A DNA stretch of 64,000 bases from an uncultured Verrucomicrobiota bacterium (GTDB taxonomy: Bacteria > Verrucomicrobiota > Verrucomicrobiia > Opitutales > Intestinicryptomonadaceae), in contig CASFDK010000044.1 of assembly GCA_949293415.1 (NCBI GenBank), positions 124,001-188,000 on the forward strand, in the 5' to 3' direction. Positions within the stretch are counted from its first letter, which is position 1. Every line of letters begins with the position of its first letter. The translations under genes were made by a program, and so were the position numbers. Shown here piece after piece: positions 9,492-17,925 of this stretch. The notes under the pieces were generated by a model, which saw nothing but the letters and a program-made list of their open reading frames with translations, searched no databases and was not told the DNA's origin.

Positions 9492-11336
9492 ATGCATTCG
9501 AAATTTCGCAACCTCGCAATAATCGCCCACGTCGACCACGGCAAGACGACGCTCGTCGACAGGCTTCTGAGCGCGGGCGGCGCATACCGCAAAAATCAGG
9601 CGGTAACCGAACGCGCAATGGACTCGATGGATCTCGAAAGGGAAAAGGGAATCACCATCAAGGCAAAGAACACCTCTATTCAGTGGAAGGGCTACACCGT
9701 CAACATCGTCGATACCCCGGGGCACGCCGACTTCGGCGGCGAAGTCGAACGCGTGATGAAAATGGTCGACGGCGCACTTCTGCTCGTGGATGCGTTTGAA
9801 GGCCCGCAGGCGCAGACGCGCTTCGTGCTCAAAAAGGCGCTGCAACAGGGGCTTAAGGTAGTCATCGTAATTAACAAAATCGACCGCCCGAACGCCAATC
9901 CCAAAGCCGCGCTCGACAAGGTTCTGGAGCTTTTCCTCGAACTCGGAGCAACCGAAGAACAGTTCGACGCACCCGTGCTCTACGGCTCGGCGAAAGACGG
10001 CTACTTCGCCGAATCGCTCGACGCGCCGCGTGTCGACTGCGCACCTCTGCTCGACAAAATAATAGAGTACATTCCCGAACCCGCAAACGTGGACACCGAC
10101 GCGGCAGACTTTAAAATGCTCGTCTCAAACATCGATTGGGACAACTACGTCGGACGCGTCGCAATCGGCAAGATAACATCCGGCTCGGTGCGCAAGGGCG
10201 ATACAGTCTGGCTGATGAAGGGCGACGGCTCGAAATTTCAGGGAAAGGTTCTGCGCTGTTTCGAATACTCGAAGCTCGGCACGGAAGACTCCGCCGAGGG
10301 CGTTGCGGGCAATATCGTGGGCGTTGCCGCGTTCGAAAACGTGGACATCGGGGAGACAATCTGCGCACGCGAAGACATGACGCCCCTGCCCTTCGTGGCA
10401 ATCGACCCGCCGACGGTCTCGATGGAAATTTCCATCAATGACGGTCCGCTCGCGGGGCGCGACGGCAAAAACGTGACTTCGCGCGTTGTCGGCGAAAGGC
10501 TCAAGCGCGAAATGCGCACAAACATTTCGATAAAAGTGGAGGACACCGACAGGGCGGGCGTTTTCAACATCTTCGCGCGCGGGGCAATGCAGATTGCAGT
10601 GCTCGTCGAAACCATGCGCCGCGAAAACTACGAAGTCTGCGTGTCGCGCCCGAAAGTGCTTATGCACAAGGACGAGAACGGCAGGCTTCTCGAGCCTTTC
10701 GAAACGCTCTACGTTGAAGCTCCCGAAGACTGCGTGGGCGCGGTGATGAAAATGCTCTCCGCCCGCAAGGCGCAGATTGAGGAAATGGAGGCTTCCGAAA
10801 TCAGCAAGCGCACGCATATCACGGCGAGAATGCCCACGCGCGGGCTAATAGGCTTCGAGCTCGAGCTGATGAACACAACGTCGGGGCACGGCGTGTTCTC
10901 GCACCTCTTCCGCGAATACGCGCCCTATTGCGGCGAGTTCGCGACGAACCCGTCGGGCAGGCTCGTGTCGATTGAAAACGGCGTATCGACGCGCTTTGCG
11001 CTGCTGATTCTGGAGGAGCGCGGCAGGCTTTTCGTCGAACCGCAGGAGGAAATCTACGCGGGGCAGATTGTCGGCTACGAACCGAAGGGCATCGAAATGC
11101 TCGTAAATCCGTGCCGCGAAAAGCACCTTACTAACATCAGAATGTCGTACAAGGAACAGACTGTGGTGCTCACGCCCGCCGAAAAGTTCTCGCTCGAAAG
11201 GGCTATTGAGTTCATCGAAACCGACGAGCTTGTGGAAGTCACGCCGCACAACATCAGAATGCGAAAGCGCATACTCGACGCAAACGCGCGCAACCGCGCC
11301 GTCCACCGCGAGATGAAAAAACTCGCCGACGCATAG
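9492..11336 (+). CDS. typA: Ribosome-associated GTPase TypA/BipA
   Basis: The 614-residue translational GTPase helps 50S assembly and stress adaptation. Seen in order: G1 AHVDHGKTTLVDRLL, G2 region with EREKGITIKAKNT, G3 DTPGHADFGGE, G4 NKIDRPNA, an elongation-factor domain II, domains III and V (RMPTRGLIGFELELMNTT), and the BipA-specific C-terminal domain (EFIETDELVEVTPHNIRMRK). ATG at 9492 begins the conserved MHSKFRNLAIIAHVDHG; the 15 codons open upstream are not conserved-looking. It is a single-gene unit between the divergent tetR promoter and its own terminator. Confidence 0.97.
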   Translation: MHSKFRNLAIIAHVDHGKTTLVDRLLSAGGAYRKNQAVTERAMDSMDLEREKGITIKAKNTSIQWKGYTVNIVDTPGHADFGGEVERVMKMVDGALLLVDAFEGPQAQTRFVLKKALQQGLKVVIVINKIDRPNANPKAALDKVLELFLELGATEEQFDAPVLYGSAKDGYFAESLDAPRVDCAPLLDKIIEYIPEPANVDTDAADFKMLVSNIDWDNYVGRVAIGKITSGSVRKGDTVWLMKGDGSKFQGKVLRCFEYSKLGTEDSAEGVAGNIVGVAAFENVDIGETICAREDMTPLPFVAIDPPTVSMEISINDGPLAGRDGKNVTSRVVGERLKREMRTNISIKVEDTDRAGVFNIFARGAMQIAVLVETMRRENYEVCVSRPKVLMHKDENGRLLEPFETLYVEAPEDCVGAVMKMLSARKAQIEEMEASEISKRTHITARMPTRGLIGFELELMNTTSGHGVFSHLFREYAPYCGEFATNPSGRLVSIENGVSTRFALLILEERGRLFVEPQEEIYAGQIVGYEPKGIEMLVNPCREKHLTNIRMSYKEQTVVLTPAEKFSLERAIEFIETDELVEVTPHNIRMRKRILDANARNRAVHREMKKLADA

Positions 11337-11360
11337 CGGCAAAAGCTGCGTATTTCGAAA

Positions 11361-11388
11361 ATCCCGAACGCTTCCGCTCGGGATTTTT
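11361..11388 (+). terminator. Rho-independent terminator after typA
   Basis: ATCCCGA pairs with TCGGGAT across a 10-nt loop and is followed by a T run, 24 bp after the typA stop. Confidence 0.8.
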
Positions 11389-11409
11389 TGCGCCCCCGCC
11401 CGCCGTGAG

Positions 11410-11422
11410 GTAAACAGTTTAC
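11410..11422. promoter_or_regulatory. Palindrome GTAAAC-A-GTTTAC, candidate LacI-type operator
   Basis: This perfect 13-bp palindrome lies 97 bp before the first PEP-CTERM gene. A related site overlaps the promoter of the nearby LacI gene (15496-15509), so it may be a target of that regulator. Function is inferred. Confidence 0.45.
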
Positions 11423-11519
11423 TAAAAAACGGCAAAAAATGGGTTGCACCGCCCGTTTCGGCGGGTCAGCATATTCAGTACTACAAGTTATAAAACACAA
11501 ACGAAAATATCTGCAAACT

Positions 11520-12887
11520 ATGGGAAGACACAATAAATATTCAATCGGCGCGGCGTTGCTTTCAACGCTCTGCGCATTCGCCGCAACAACGGCGGCGGCT
11601 TCGGACACGACTTACAACGCGGGGAAAATCGACAACCCCGTTTTGCTTGCTTCCGCCGACGGCTACATCGCCCTCGGCGGCACGCAAAAAGGCACTGCCG
11701 ACGCACACGACGAAGGCTACTTCCAAGTAGACGGCACTGTCGGCGCGCAATACCTAATCGTCTCGGGTTCGTGCGGCGGCTACAACACAAACGCCAACAT
11801 CTTTTTCACGAACGGTTCGACTTTGAACCTGTCGCTCAACGGCGGCGCGGCGAACCCCGCGATGAACTGGAACCCCAGCAACAAGGCAACGAATACAATC
11901 TCGTTCCTCGTAAAGAACGACGGCGACACGGCTACGGTGAACTTCACGGCATCCGACGCAACCGTTGCCCCCGTTTACTCGGGCGACAACTACGCAAGCA
12001 AATGGGTTGTCGGCAAGGGCATTACGGTAAATGCGGCAAACAACTTCTCGATTGCGGGCAACTCGGCGAATACGCGGGCGGCTGCGGAAATCGACGGCAA
12101 CATCAACGTGGGCAACCAGTTCAACAATTACGACGCAATCATAAACATCAATGCGGGCGCAAGGCTTTCGGCCAAAAAACTCGTGGCGAACGAAAAATCG
12201 CGCCTGAACGTTGCGGGAACACTCGCACTTTCAAACGCGGGGCAGGACGTAGGCTACTCGCAGCGCATAATCCAAGTAAAGGACGGCGGCAAGCTCGAAT
12301 TCAACGCAACGACTTTCACCACGACCTATTATATGATTTTCGACAAGGGTTCAAGTGTCGACGGTACACTCGGCAAGCTTATACTTAAGAGAAACGGGCA
12401 CATCGAAGTGAACCCAGACGCAAAAATCGACTTCTCGAAAACGCTCGTAACCGTGGAGGAAAGCGCGGCGCATGACAAGTCGATAAGCGTAAACAAAGGC
12501 GGCGAACTGAAAATCGGTGTGTTGGGCTTCTCGAGCAACGCGAATATGACGACAAAAATCACACTCTGGAACAACTCCACACTCGTGCTCGGCAGCCTCG
12601 ACTCGGGCGACGTAAACATCGGCACGCTCTCGGACAAATACATGCTCGACATTACCCTCAGCGAAAACGCAAGCCTGTTGCTGCTCGACTACTCCGCAGA
12701 ACGCGACGACGCAAAGCTCAAATACATAACCGTAAACGGCTCGTCCGAAAACCTCGCGTGGGTGAAAACAACATTCGAGGGCGCGGACGCGTGGAAGCTC
12801 TCCACGGCTGTTCCCGAACCCGCCGAATGGGCGGCGATCTTCGGCGCGGTCGCGTTGGCTCTGGCTGTGTACCGCCGTAGAAAATAG
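11520..12887 (+). CDS. PEP-CTERM cell-surface protein, tandem copy 1
   Basis: The 455-residue exported protein has a signal peptide (residues 1-27, ending AATTAAA). Its low-complexity body is rich in Asn, Gly, Thr and Ser with repeated beta-strand phrases (GKGITVNAANNFSIAG, NAGARLSAKKLVANEKS, NNSTLVLGSLDSGDVNIG), resembling the parallel beta-helix of autotransporter passengers. It ends with a PEP-CTERM anchor: VPEPAEWAAIFGAVALALAV plus YRRRK. The tail predicts sorting to the surface by an exosortase-type or similar system (family knowledge). The start is ATG at 11520; the frame is open 27 codons further upstream but lacks a signal there. It is paralogous along most of its length to the next gene. 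Function is unknown. Confidence 0.85.
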   Translation: MGRHNKYSIGAALLSTLCAFAATTAAASDTTYNAGKIDNPVLLASADGYIALGGTQKGTADAHDEGYFQVDGTVGAQYLIVSGSCGGYNTNANIFFTNGSTLNLSLNGGAANPAMNWNPSNKATNTISFLVKNDGDTATVNFTASDATVAPVYSGDNYASKWVVGKGITVNAANNFSIAGNSANTRAAAEIDGNINVGNQFNNYDAIININAGARLSAKKLVANEKSRLNVAGTLALSNAGQDVGYSQRIIQVKDGGKLEFNATTFTTTYYMIFDKGSSVDGTLGKLILKRNGHIEVNPDAKIDFSKTLVTVEESAAHDKSISVNKGGELKIGVLGFSSNANMTTKITLWNNSTLVLGSLDSGDVNIGTLSDKYMLDITLSENASLLLLDYSAERDDAKLKYITVNGSSENLAWVKTTFEGADAWKLSTAVPEPAEWAAIFGAVALALAVYRRRK

Positions 12888-12910
12888 CATTTCATAGCAG
12901 ATAAAAAAAA

Positions 12911-12954
12911 CACGCCCACCGAGCAGCCCCAAGTTGTCCGGTGGGCGTTTCTTT
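12911..12954 (+). terminator. Rho-independent terminator between the PEP-CTERM paralogues
   Basis: CGCCCACCG (12913-12921) pairs with CGGTGGGCG (12939-12947) and is followed by TTTCTTTTT. It shows the two paralogues are separately terminated. Confidence 0.85.
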
Positions 12955-13034
12955 TTATTTCCAGAAAGAAAAAAAGAACTTGTATTAGGCAAAGATAACT
13001 ATAGATTCATCAAACATAAACAATTCAGACAAAG

Positions 13035-14393
13035 ATGGCACACATTAAATCAAAATCGGCAACAGCCGCATTGCTTTCGGCACTCTGTGCATTTGCGGCA
13101 CAATCGGCACTGGCAAACAGAAACTTCAATGCGGGCACGGAAGAATCGCCCACAAAATTGGTCTCGGACAGCGGCTATCTTGCCTTCTACGGCAACGCAA
13201 GCAGCACCGAAACCGACTACAAAATGGCGTATTTCCAAGTAGACGGAGATATTTCGGCAACTAAGCTTATTCTCTCGAGCACGGGCAACGGGAAAATAAG
13301 CAACCACACTGTCTACTTTTCCGACGGTGCCTCGGCGACGCTCTCGGACACCGAAGCAGTCTCGTGGAACGGTTCCTCCGCAGCGACGATTTCGCTCACG
13401 ACAAAGAACGATACCGACAAGGCGACAGTCAACCTTACCAACGAAAACGTTTCGCTGTCGGTAAAATACAGCTCGGGCAACTACGCAAGCAAACTTGAAA
13501 TCGGCAAAGGCATCACAGTCAATGCCGCGGGCAACTTTGCGTTCACGGGCGGCTACAAGAGCGGCGGAACGGGCGTAAGGGCGAACAACGCCGACATCTA
13601 CGGAAAAATCAACGTCGCCAACACATTCCAACACACCGACGGGCAATTCAACCTCTACGCGGGTTCGTCGCTGACGGCAAAAAACCTCATAGCAACGGAC
13701 AATTCGGAAATCCGCGTTTTCGGCAATATGTCTATTAAGAACGCGGGGAAGGACATCGGCTATTCGAACAAAATTATCCGCGTTATGAACGGCGGCTTGC
13801 TCGAGCTTGAAGGCAGTTCATTCGCTTCTACATACTACATCATATTCGAGAAAGGGGCAAAACTCAAATCGAATCTTGGCAGACTTACACTGAAGAGAAC
13901 CGGACATATCAATGTCTTAGACGGAAATTATATCGATCTATCAGCAACGGATGTCGTCGTACAGGACGGTGTTCCCTCGGACGGACCGAGTATACTCGTC
14001 GGCAATAAATCGACCTTGAAAATCGGGACACTCGGATATTCCAATGCCAATCCGATGCAGACCAAAGTGCAAATCGGCAACAATTCAACTTTGGTTCTCG
14101 AAAAGCTCGCGATCGATGATGTAAATGTCGGTAAACTCGGCGACAAATACACGCTCAATGTAACACTGGGCGAAAACGCGAGCCTGCTGTTGCTCGACTA
14201 TGTGGCGGAACGCGACGACGCAGCACTCAAGTATATCACAATTAAGAACAACACAGATAACCTCGCGTGGATAAAAACCACGTTCGAAGGCGCGGATGCG
14301 TGGAAGCTTACGGCTGTTCCCGAACCCGCCGAATGGGCGGCAATCTTCGGCGCGGCGGCACTGGCTCTGGCGGCATACCGCCGCAGAAAGTAG
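13035..14393 (+). CDS. PEP-CTERM cell-surface protein, tandem copy 2
   Basis: The 452-residue paralogue of the preceding gene has a signal peptide (KSATAALLSALCAFAAQSALA) and the same body plan: YFQVDGDISATKLI near the N-terminus, NYASKLEIGKGITVNAAGNF in the middle, NASLLLLDYVAERDDAALKY and WIKTTFEGADAWKL before the anchor. It ends VPEPAEWAAIFGAAALALAA plus YRRRK. The first and last thirds are much closer between copies than the centre, which suggests an older duplication with a diverging surface-exposed core. Its partner gene and the LacI regulator beside it suggest carbon-source-dependent expression (inference). Confidence 0.85.
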   Translation: MAHIKSKSATAALLSALCAFAAQSALANRNFNAGTEESPTKLVSDSGYLAFYGNASSTETDYKMAYFQVDGDISATKLILSSTGNGKISNHTVYFSDGASATLSDTEAVSWNGSSAATISLTTKNDTDKATVNLTNENVSLSVKYSSGNYASKLEIGKGITVNAAGNFAFTGGYKSGGTGVRANNADIYGKINVANTFQHTDGQFNLYAGSSLTAKNLIATDNSEIRVFGNMSIKNAGKDIGYSNKIIRVMNGGLLELEGSSFASTYYIIFEKGAKLKSNLGRLTLKRTGHINVLDGNYIDLSATDVVVQDGVPSDGPSILVGNKSTLKIGTLGYSNANPMQTKVQIGNNSTLVLEKLAIDDVNVGKLGDKYTLNVTLGENASLLLLDYVAERDDAALKYITIKNNTDNLAWIKTTFEGADAWKLTAVPEPAEWAAIFGAAALALAAYRRRK

Positions 14394-14423
14394 TGCGATT
14401 TTTTCGACAGAAAAACGGCGAAG

Positions 14424-14457
14424 TCCTCCGCAATTTTGCATTGCGGGGGATTTTTTT
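14424..14457 (+). terminator. Rho-independent terminator after PEP-CTERM copy 2
   Basis: A 10-bp stem TCCTCCGCAA (14424-14433) with TTGCGGGGGA (14441-14450) is followed by seven T. The T run abuts the convergent LacI stop codon. Confidence 0.8.
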
Positions 14458-15482
14458 CAATCCACCCACGTAGGCGGAACGAGCGTCACCAAGTTCCGCT
14501 CCTCGCCCGAACGCGTGCAATTTCGATTCAGAACGTCGCAAAGCCTGCGTATTGCCACCCTGCCTACAGTGTCGTTGTTCTGTTCCATTCCGCACCAGTC
14601 GGCGACATATCCGCGCCGTTCGAGCTGCACAAGCGGAATGGCGCAAAGGTTGGGGTCTCCGAAGCCCTCTATAGTCAGTCTTTCGGAATCGAGCAGATAC
14701 AAAATCACGTCGGGTTTTGACTGCAAAAGCCAACGGCGCATTTTCGCCGCATACCCCGCGTCGGTATCCATCATCGTAAACGGTCTTACTACATCCGGCT
14801 GCGCAAGGTCGCACTGGGCGCGCATAAACCCCGCAACGAACCTGCCGTCCACAAGCCCGTCGACGTGCCTGTCGAGCACGAGCGCGGGACGCTTGAAGCC
14901 GCGTTCGAGAAGCTTCCGAACCGCCCTGTAGGTTATCGCGTAGTGGTCGGCGGAAACCATTTCGAGGGTCGGATTCTGCGTTTTGATGCCCACCGAGATG
15001 AAATAGAAATCGCGCCAGATTGCCGCAAATTCGTCGGGGAAGACGTTGTTTGCCGAATGTCCTATCACGACACCCCCGCGTATGCCGCGCGAGCGCATCG
15101 CCCTTGCGAGCGCGGACGGCTTCAAATTCGGGTCTCCCAGCCAGAACTCGTTTACGCAATAGCCCAAACGTTTAGCCTCGTCTTTGATGCCCGCATAGTA
15201 CTTGGGAAGTGTGGGATGTTTTTTCAGCGCGCGCTCGTCGGAATTGCCGTTGAGAACGGCTATCGTTTCGGAAAACTTTCCGTGCACGCCCCGCTTGATG
15301 CTCGCCATCATCGACGAGACGAGTTCGTTGCGCACATACCCCATTTCGCGGGCGGTTTTTGCCACGGTCTTGCGGGTCTGCGCCGAAACGCATTTCGAAT
15401 TTTGAAGCGCAAGCGACACCGCGCTTTTCGAAAGTCCGAGACGTTCGGCGATGTCGGCAAGTGTTGTCTTTTGCTGCGGCAT
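14457..15482 (-). CDS. LacI/GalR-family transcriptional regulator
   Basis: The 341-residue repressor-type protein has an N-terminal LacI helix-turn-helix (TLADIAERLGLSKSAVSLAL, residues about 7-26) and hinge, then a periplasmic-binding-protein-like effector domain with RGIRGGVVIGHSAN and a C-terminal GxxVRRLxD-like DTVGRVAIRRLCDVL. The ASIKRG segment after the DNA-binding domain is a type often found in Verrucomicrobiota LacI proteins. It is monocistronic and convergent with two surface-protein genes. An operator-like palindrome overlaps its upstream region. The effector is probably a sugar but is not identifiable. Confidence 0.9.
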   Translation of the reverse strand: MPQQKTTLADIAERLGLSKSAVSLALQNSKCVSAQTRKTVAKTAREMGYVRNELVSSMMASIKRGVHGKFSETIAVLNGNSDERALKKHPTLPKYYAGIKDEAKRLGYCVNEFWLGDPNLKPSALARAMRSRGIRGGVVIGHSANNVFPDEFAAIWRDFYFISVGIKTQNPTLEMVSADHYAITYRAVRKLLERGFKRPALVLDRHVDGLVDGRFVAGFMRAQCDLAQPDVVRPFTMMDTDAGYAAKMRRWLLQSKPDVILYLLDSERLTIEGFGDPNLCAIPLVQLERRGYVADWCGMEQNNDTVGRVAIRRLCDVLNRNCTRSGEERNLVTLVPPTWVD

Positions 15483-15495
15483 ATTTCCACTGTCT

Positions 15496-15509
15496 GCTAA
15501 CGCGTAAAC
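15496..15509. promoter_or_regulatory. Candidate LacI autoregulatory operator
   Basis: GCTAACGCGTAAAC is a CG-centred imperfect palindrome (core ACGCGT), 14 bp upstream of the LacI start codon. CG-centred palindromes are typical of LacI-family operators. Confidence 0.4.
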
Positions 15510-15540
15510 TTTGGCAACAAAATTGCTTTACAGTTGAGAA

Positions 15541-15583
15541 AAAAACGCAAAGAAACGCCCGCAGCCTGCAAGCCGCGGACGTT
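15541..15583 (-). terminator. Rho-independent terminator of the csoR-ATPase operon
   Basis: On the minus strand AACGTCCGC pairs with GCGGGCGTT (one G-T) and is followed by TCTTTGCGTTTTTTT, 20 bp after the ATPase stop. Confidence 0.8.
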
Positions 15584-15602
15584 CGCAAAGGCGGAAACCG
15601 CC

Positions 15603-17462
15603 CTATTTCTTCATATAGTTGCGGTCGTATAAAAGACCCGCGTTGAGTACCACGAGCACCGACCCCAAATTGTGCACGAGCGCGCCGCTAACGGGCGTAA
15701 GCATTCCCGCGACAGACAGTCCTACCGCGACAAAATTTATCGCCATCGAAAGCGAAATGTTCACCTTAATCGAACGGACGGTTGCGTTTGCGAGCCGCTT
15801 GAGATACGGAATTTTGGAGATGTCGTCGCCCATCAGCGCGATGTCGGCGGCGTCGACTGCAATGTCGCTTCCCATCGAAGCCATCGCAATGCCCACGTCG
15901 GCGGTTTTGAGCGCGGGAGCGTCGTTGACGCCGTCGCCTACCATACACACGATGCGCCCCTCCGACTTCAAGCCTTCAATCCGCGCAACTTTGTCGGCGG
16001 GTTTCAGCTCGGAAAACACTTTGACTATTGCGCATTTTTTCGCGAAGAATTCGGCAGCCCTGCGATTGTCGCCCGTCAGTAAAACGGTCCGCACACCGTC
16101 CGCCGAAAGCTCGGAAACCACCGCAGCCGAAACCTCGCGCGGCTCGTCCGACAACGCAAAAATCCCCGCGAATTTCCCGTCCACAGCGACGAAAACAAGA
16201 GCCTTGCCGTCCGCGCCGAACGCAGCGGCAACTTCGCCCGCTTCGGTCGGAATGCCGATTTTGTTTTCCGCAAGCCAACGCAAATTTCCGCAGACAACCG
16301 CCCTGCCGCCGACATCCGCGCGGATTCCGCCGCCCGCCGACATCGAGAAATCGGCAACATTTCCGAGTTCCACGCCGTCCGACTTCGCTCGGGCGCAGAT
16401 TGCCGCCCCGAGCGGGTGCTCCGAAAACGACTCCGCCGAAGCCGCAAGCGCGAGAATTTCGCCCGACGAAAAACCGTCCGCCGTGTAGATATCGCAAACA
16501 CTGGGTTTGCCGCGCGTGAGAGTTCCCGTTTTGTCGAAAGCCGCGCAATCGACCTTCCCCATCGACTCCAACGCCGCGCCCGATTTTACGATTACACCGT
16601 ATTTCGCCGCCTGCCCGATTGCCGCCATCACCGAAGTGGGCGTAGCCAACACGAGCGCGCACGGGCAGAAGACAACAAGTACGGTCACCGCGCGGGAAAT
16701 GTCGCCCGTAATAAAGTATACCGCAACGGCAATCGCGAGCGCGGCGGGCACGAGGTAGGAAGCCCATTTGTCGGCGATTCGCTCCGTCGGCGACTTGTTC
16801 GCCCCAGCCTCGCGGACGAGCGCAATCAGCTTTTCGAGCGAAGAATTTTTGCCCGCGCCGCCCACCTTGAAATCGAACGCACCGTACCTGTTTGTCGTGC
16901 CGCAATAAACTGTATCGCCGCCCTTTTTATCGACGGGGATGGATTCGCCGCTTACGAGCGACTGGTCCACGGAAGTCTCGCCCGAGACTATCACGCCGTC
17001 CGCGGGAATCGTCTCACCCGCAAGCACGCGCACGATGTCGCCGACGGCAAGCTCGGCGGCGGGAACTTCGAGCGTCGAACCGCCCGAAACTTTCCGTGCC
17101 ACGGCGGGCACGAGCGAAACCAACTTCGCTATGCCGCGCTTTGCGCGCTCCACGGTCTTGTCTTCGAGAATCTCGCCGACTGCCATAATGAATACAATCT
17201 CGCCCGCTGCGAAAACCTCGCCTATCGCAATCGACGCGACAGTCGCCAAGGCAATCAGAAAAGGCGACGAAATCTTGCGCCTTTCCACGATGTGCTCGAA
17301 CGCCTCGCGGAAAATCGGCAGTCCGCAAATTGCAACGGTTATCCACGCGGGGTCGAAAACGGGGCTGTAGCCCGCCGTCACGAATGCGAAACTCGCGGCA
17401 AGAAACGCGCCGCCTGCGAGCGTCGCCCAACCGCCTTCCAATGTTTCGAATAACCTTTCCAT
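15603..17462 (-). CDS. Heavy-metal P1B-type ATPase exporter
   Basis: The 619-residue metal-exporting P-type ATPase lacks any N-terminal HMA domain; the sequence begins directly with membrane helices. Seen: actuator motif VSGESIPVDK, the metal-binding helix motif CPCALVLATPTS, phosphorylation site DKTGTLTRG (Asp phosphorylated), nucleotide-domain SEHPLGAAI, and GDGVNDAPAL. The last helices read VHNLGSVLVVLNAG, which is neither the CopA MxxSS form nor the ZntA DxG form, so metal specificity is not settled. It sits 3 bp after csoR and should be co-transcribed and metal-induced. CsoR context argues for Cu(I); zinc, cadmium or manganese cannot be excluded. Confidence 0.9.
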   Translation of the reverse strand: MERLFETLEGGWATLAGGAFLAASFAFVTAGYSPVFDPAWITVAICGLPIFREAFEHIVERRKISSPFLIALATVASIAIGEVFAAGEIVFIMAVGEILEDKTVERAKRGIAKLVSLVPAVARKVSGGSTLEVPAAELAVGDIVRVLAGETIPADGVIVSGETSVDQSLVSGESIPVDKKGGDTVYCGTTNRYGAFDFKVGGAGKNSSLEKLIALVREAGANKSPTERIADKWASYLVPAALAIAVAVYFITGDISRAVTVLVVFCPCALVLATPTSVMAAIGQAAKYGVIVKSGAALESMGKVDCAAFDKTGTLTRGKPSVCDIYTADGFSSGEILALAASAESFSEHPLGAAICARAKSDGVELGNVADFSMSAGGGIRADVGGRAVVCGNLRWLAENKIGIPTEAGEVAAAFGADGKALVFVAVDGKFAGIFALSDEPREVSAAVVSELSADGVRTVLLTGDNRRAAEFFAKKCAIVKVFSELKPADKVARIEGLKSEGRIVCMVGDGVNDAPALKTADVGIAMASMGSDIAVDAADIALMGDDISKIPYLKRLANATVRSIKVNISLSMAINFVAVGLSVAGMLTPVSGALVHNLGSVLVVLNAGLLYDRNYMKK

Positions 17463-17465
17463 GTC

Positions 17466-17738
17466 TTATATCTTTATAAATTGCTCTATCGCCTTCGAAA
17501 GGTGCTCAAGCGCGTCCTCTCCGTGCCCCTCGTTTATTGCGTCGCGCACGCAGTGGTGCAGATGCCCCTCTAGCACCGACTGCCCCGCCTTGTGCAGGGC
17601 GGCCTTCGCCGCGCCTATCTGAATGAGTACGTCTTCGCAGTCCTTTTCCGACTCAATCATTTTGATTATGCCGCCAATCTGCCCCTGAACCCTCTTCAGA
17701 CGCCCGACGACCTTTTCCGAATCTATGCAGCTTTTCAT
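17466..17738 (-). CDS. csoR: CsoR-family metal-responsive repressor
   Basis: The 90-residue all-helical DUF156 repressor has the metal triad Cys34, His59 and Cys63, with the same 25- and 4-residue spacing as the Cu(I) site of CsoR (Cys-His-Cys). That separates it from the Ni/Co repressor RcnR and from FrmR. The conserved GRLKRVQGQIGGIIKMIE opening helix is present. It is the first gene of a two-gene operon with the ATPase, and a CsoR-type operator lies 21 bp upstream of its start codon, so it is autoregulated. Confidence 0.92.
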   Translation of the reverse strand: MKSCIDSEKVVGRLKRVQGQIGGIIKMIESEKDCEDVLIQIGAAKAALHKAGQSVLEGHLHHCVRDAINEGHGEDALEHLSKAIEQFIKI

Positions 17739-17751
17739 ATCTTCAAATTCA

Positions 17752-17775
17752 ATACCCTATACCCGTAGGGGGTAT
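17752..17775. promoter_or_regulatory. CsoR operator
   Basis: ATACCC-GTAGG-GGGTAT (17759-17775) is the canonical 17-bp inverted repeat of CsoR sites. An extra ATACCC half-site lies at 17752-17757. The site is directly upstream of csoR. Confidence 0.85.
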
Positions 17776-17925
17776 TTAAAGTTTGTCAAATATTTTTTTT
17801 AGAAAAAATCCGCTTTTTTAATTGTCCAAGCCGCAATTTTGTACATTTTTGTAGGGAACAGCCTTTAAGGTCGAAAAAAGTTTGATACACAAAGAAAACT
17901 CAATTTTCTAACATTTCATATAATT

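Noticed and set aside
17830-17845. CAATTTTGTAC upstream of aspC as another activator site
   Set aside because: Only half of the decamer is present and no -24/-12 promoter follows.
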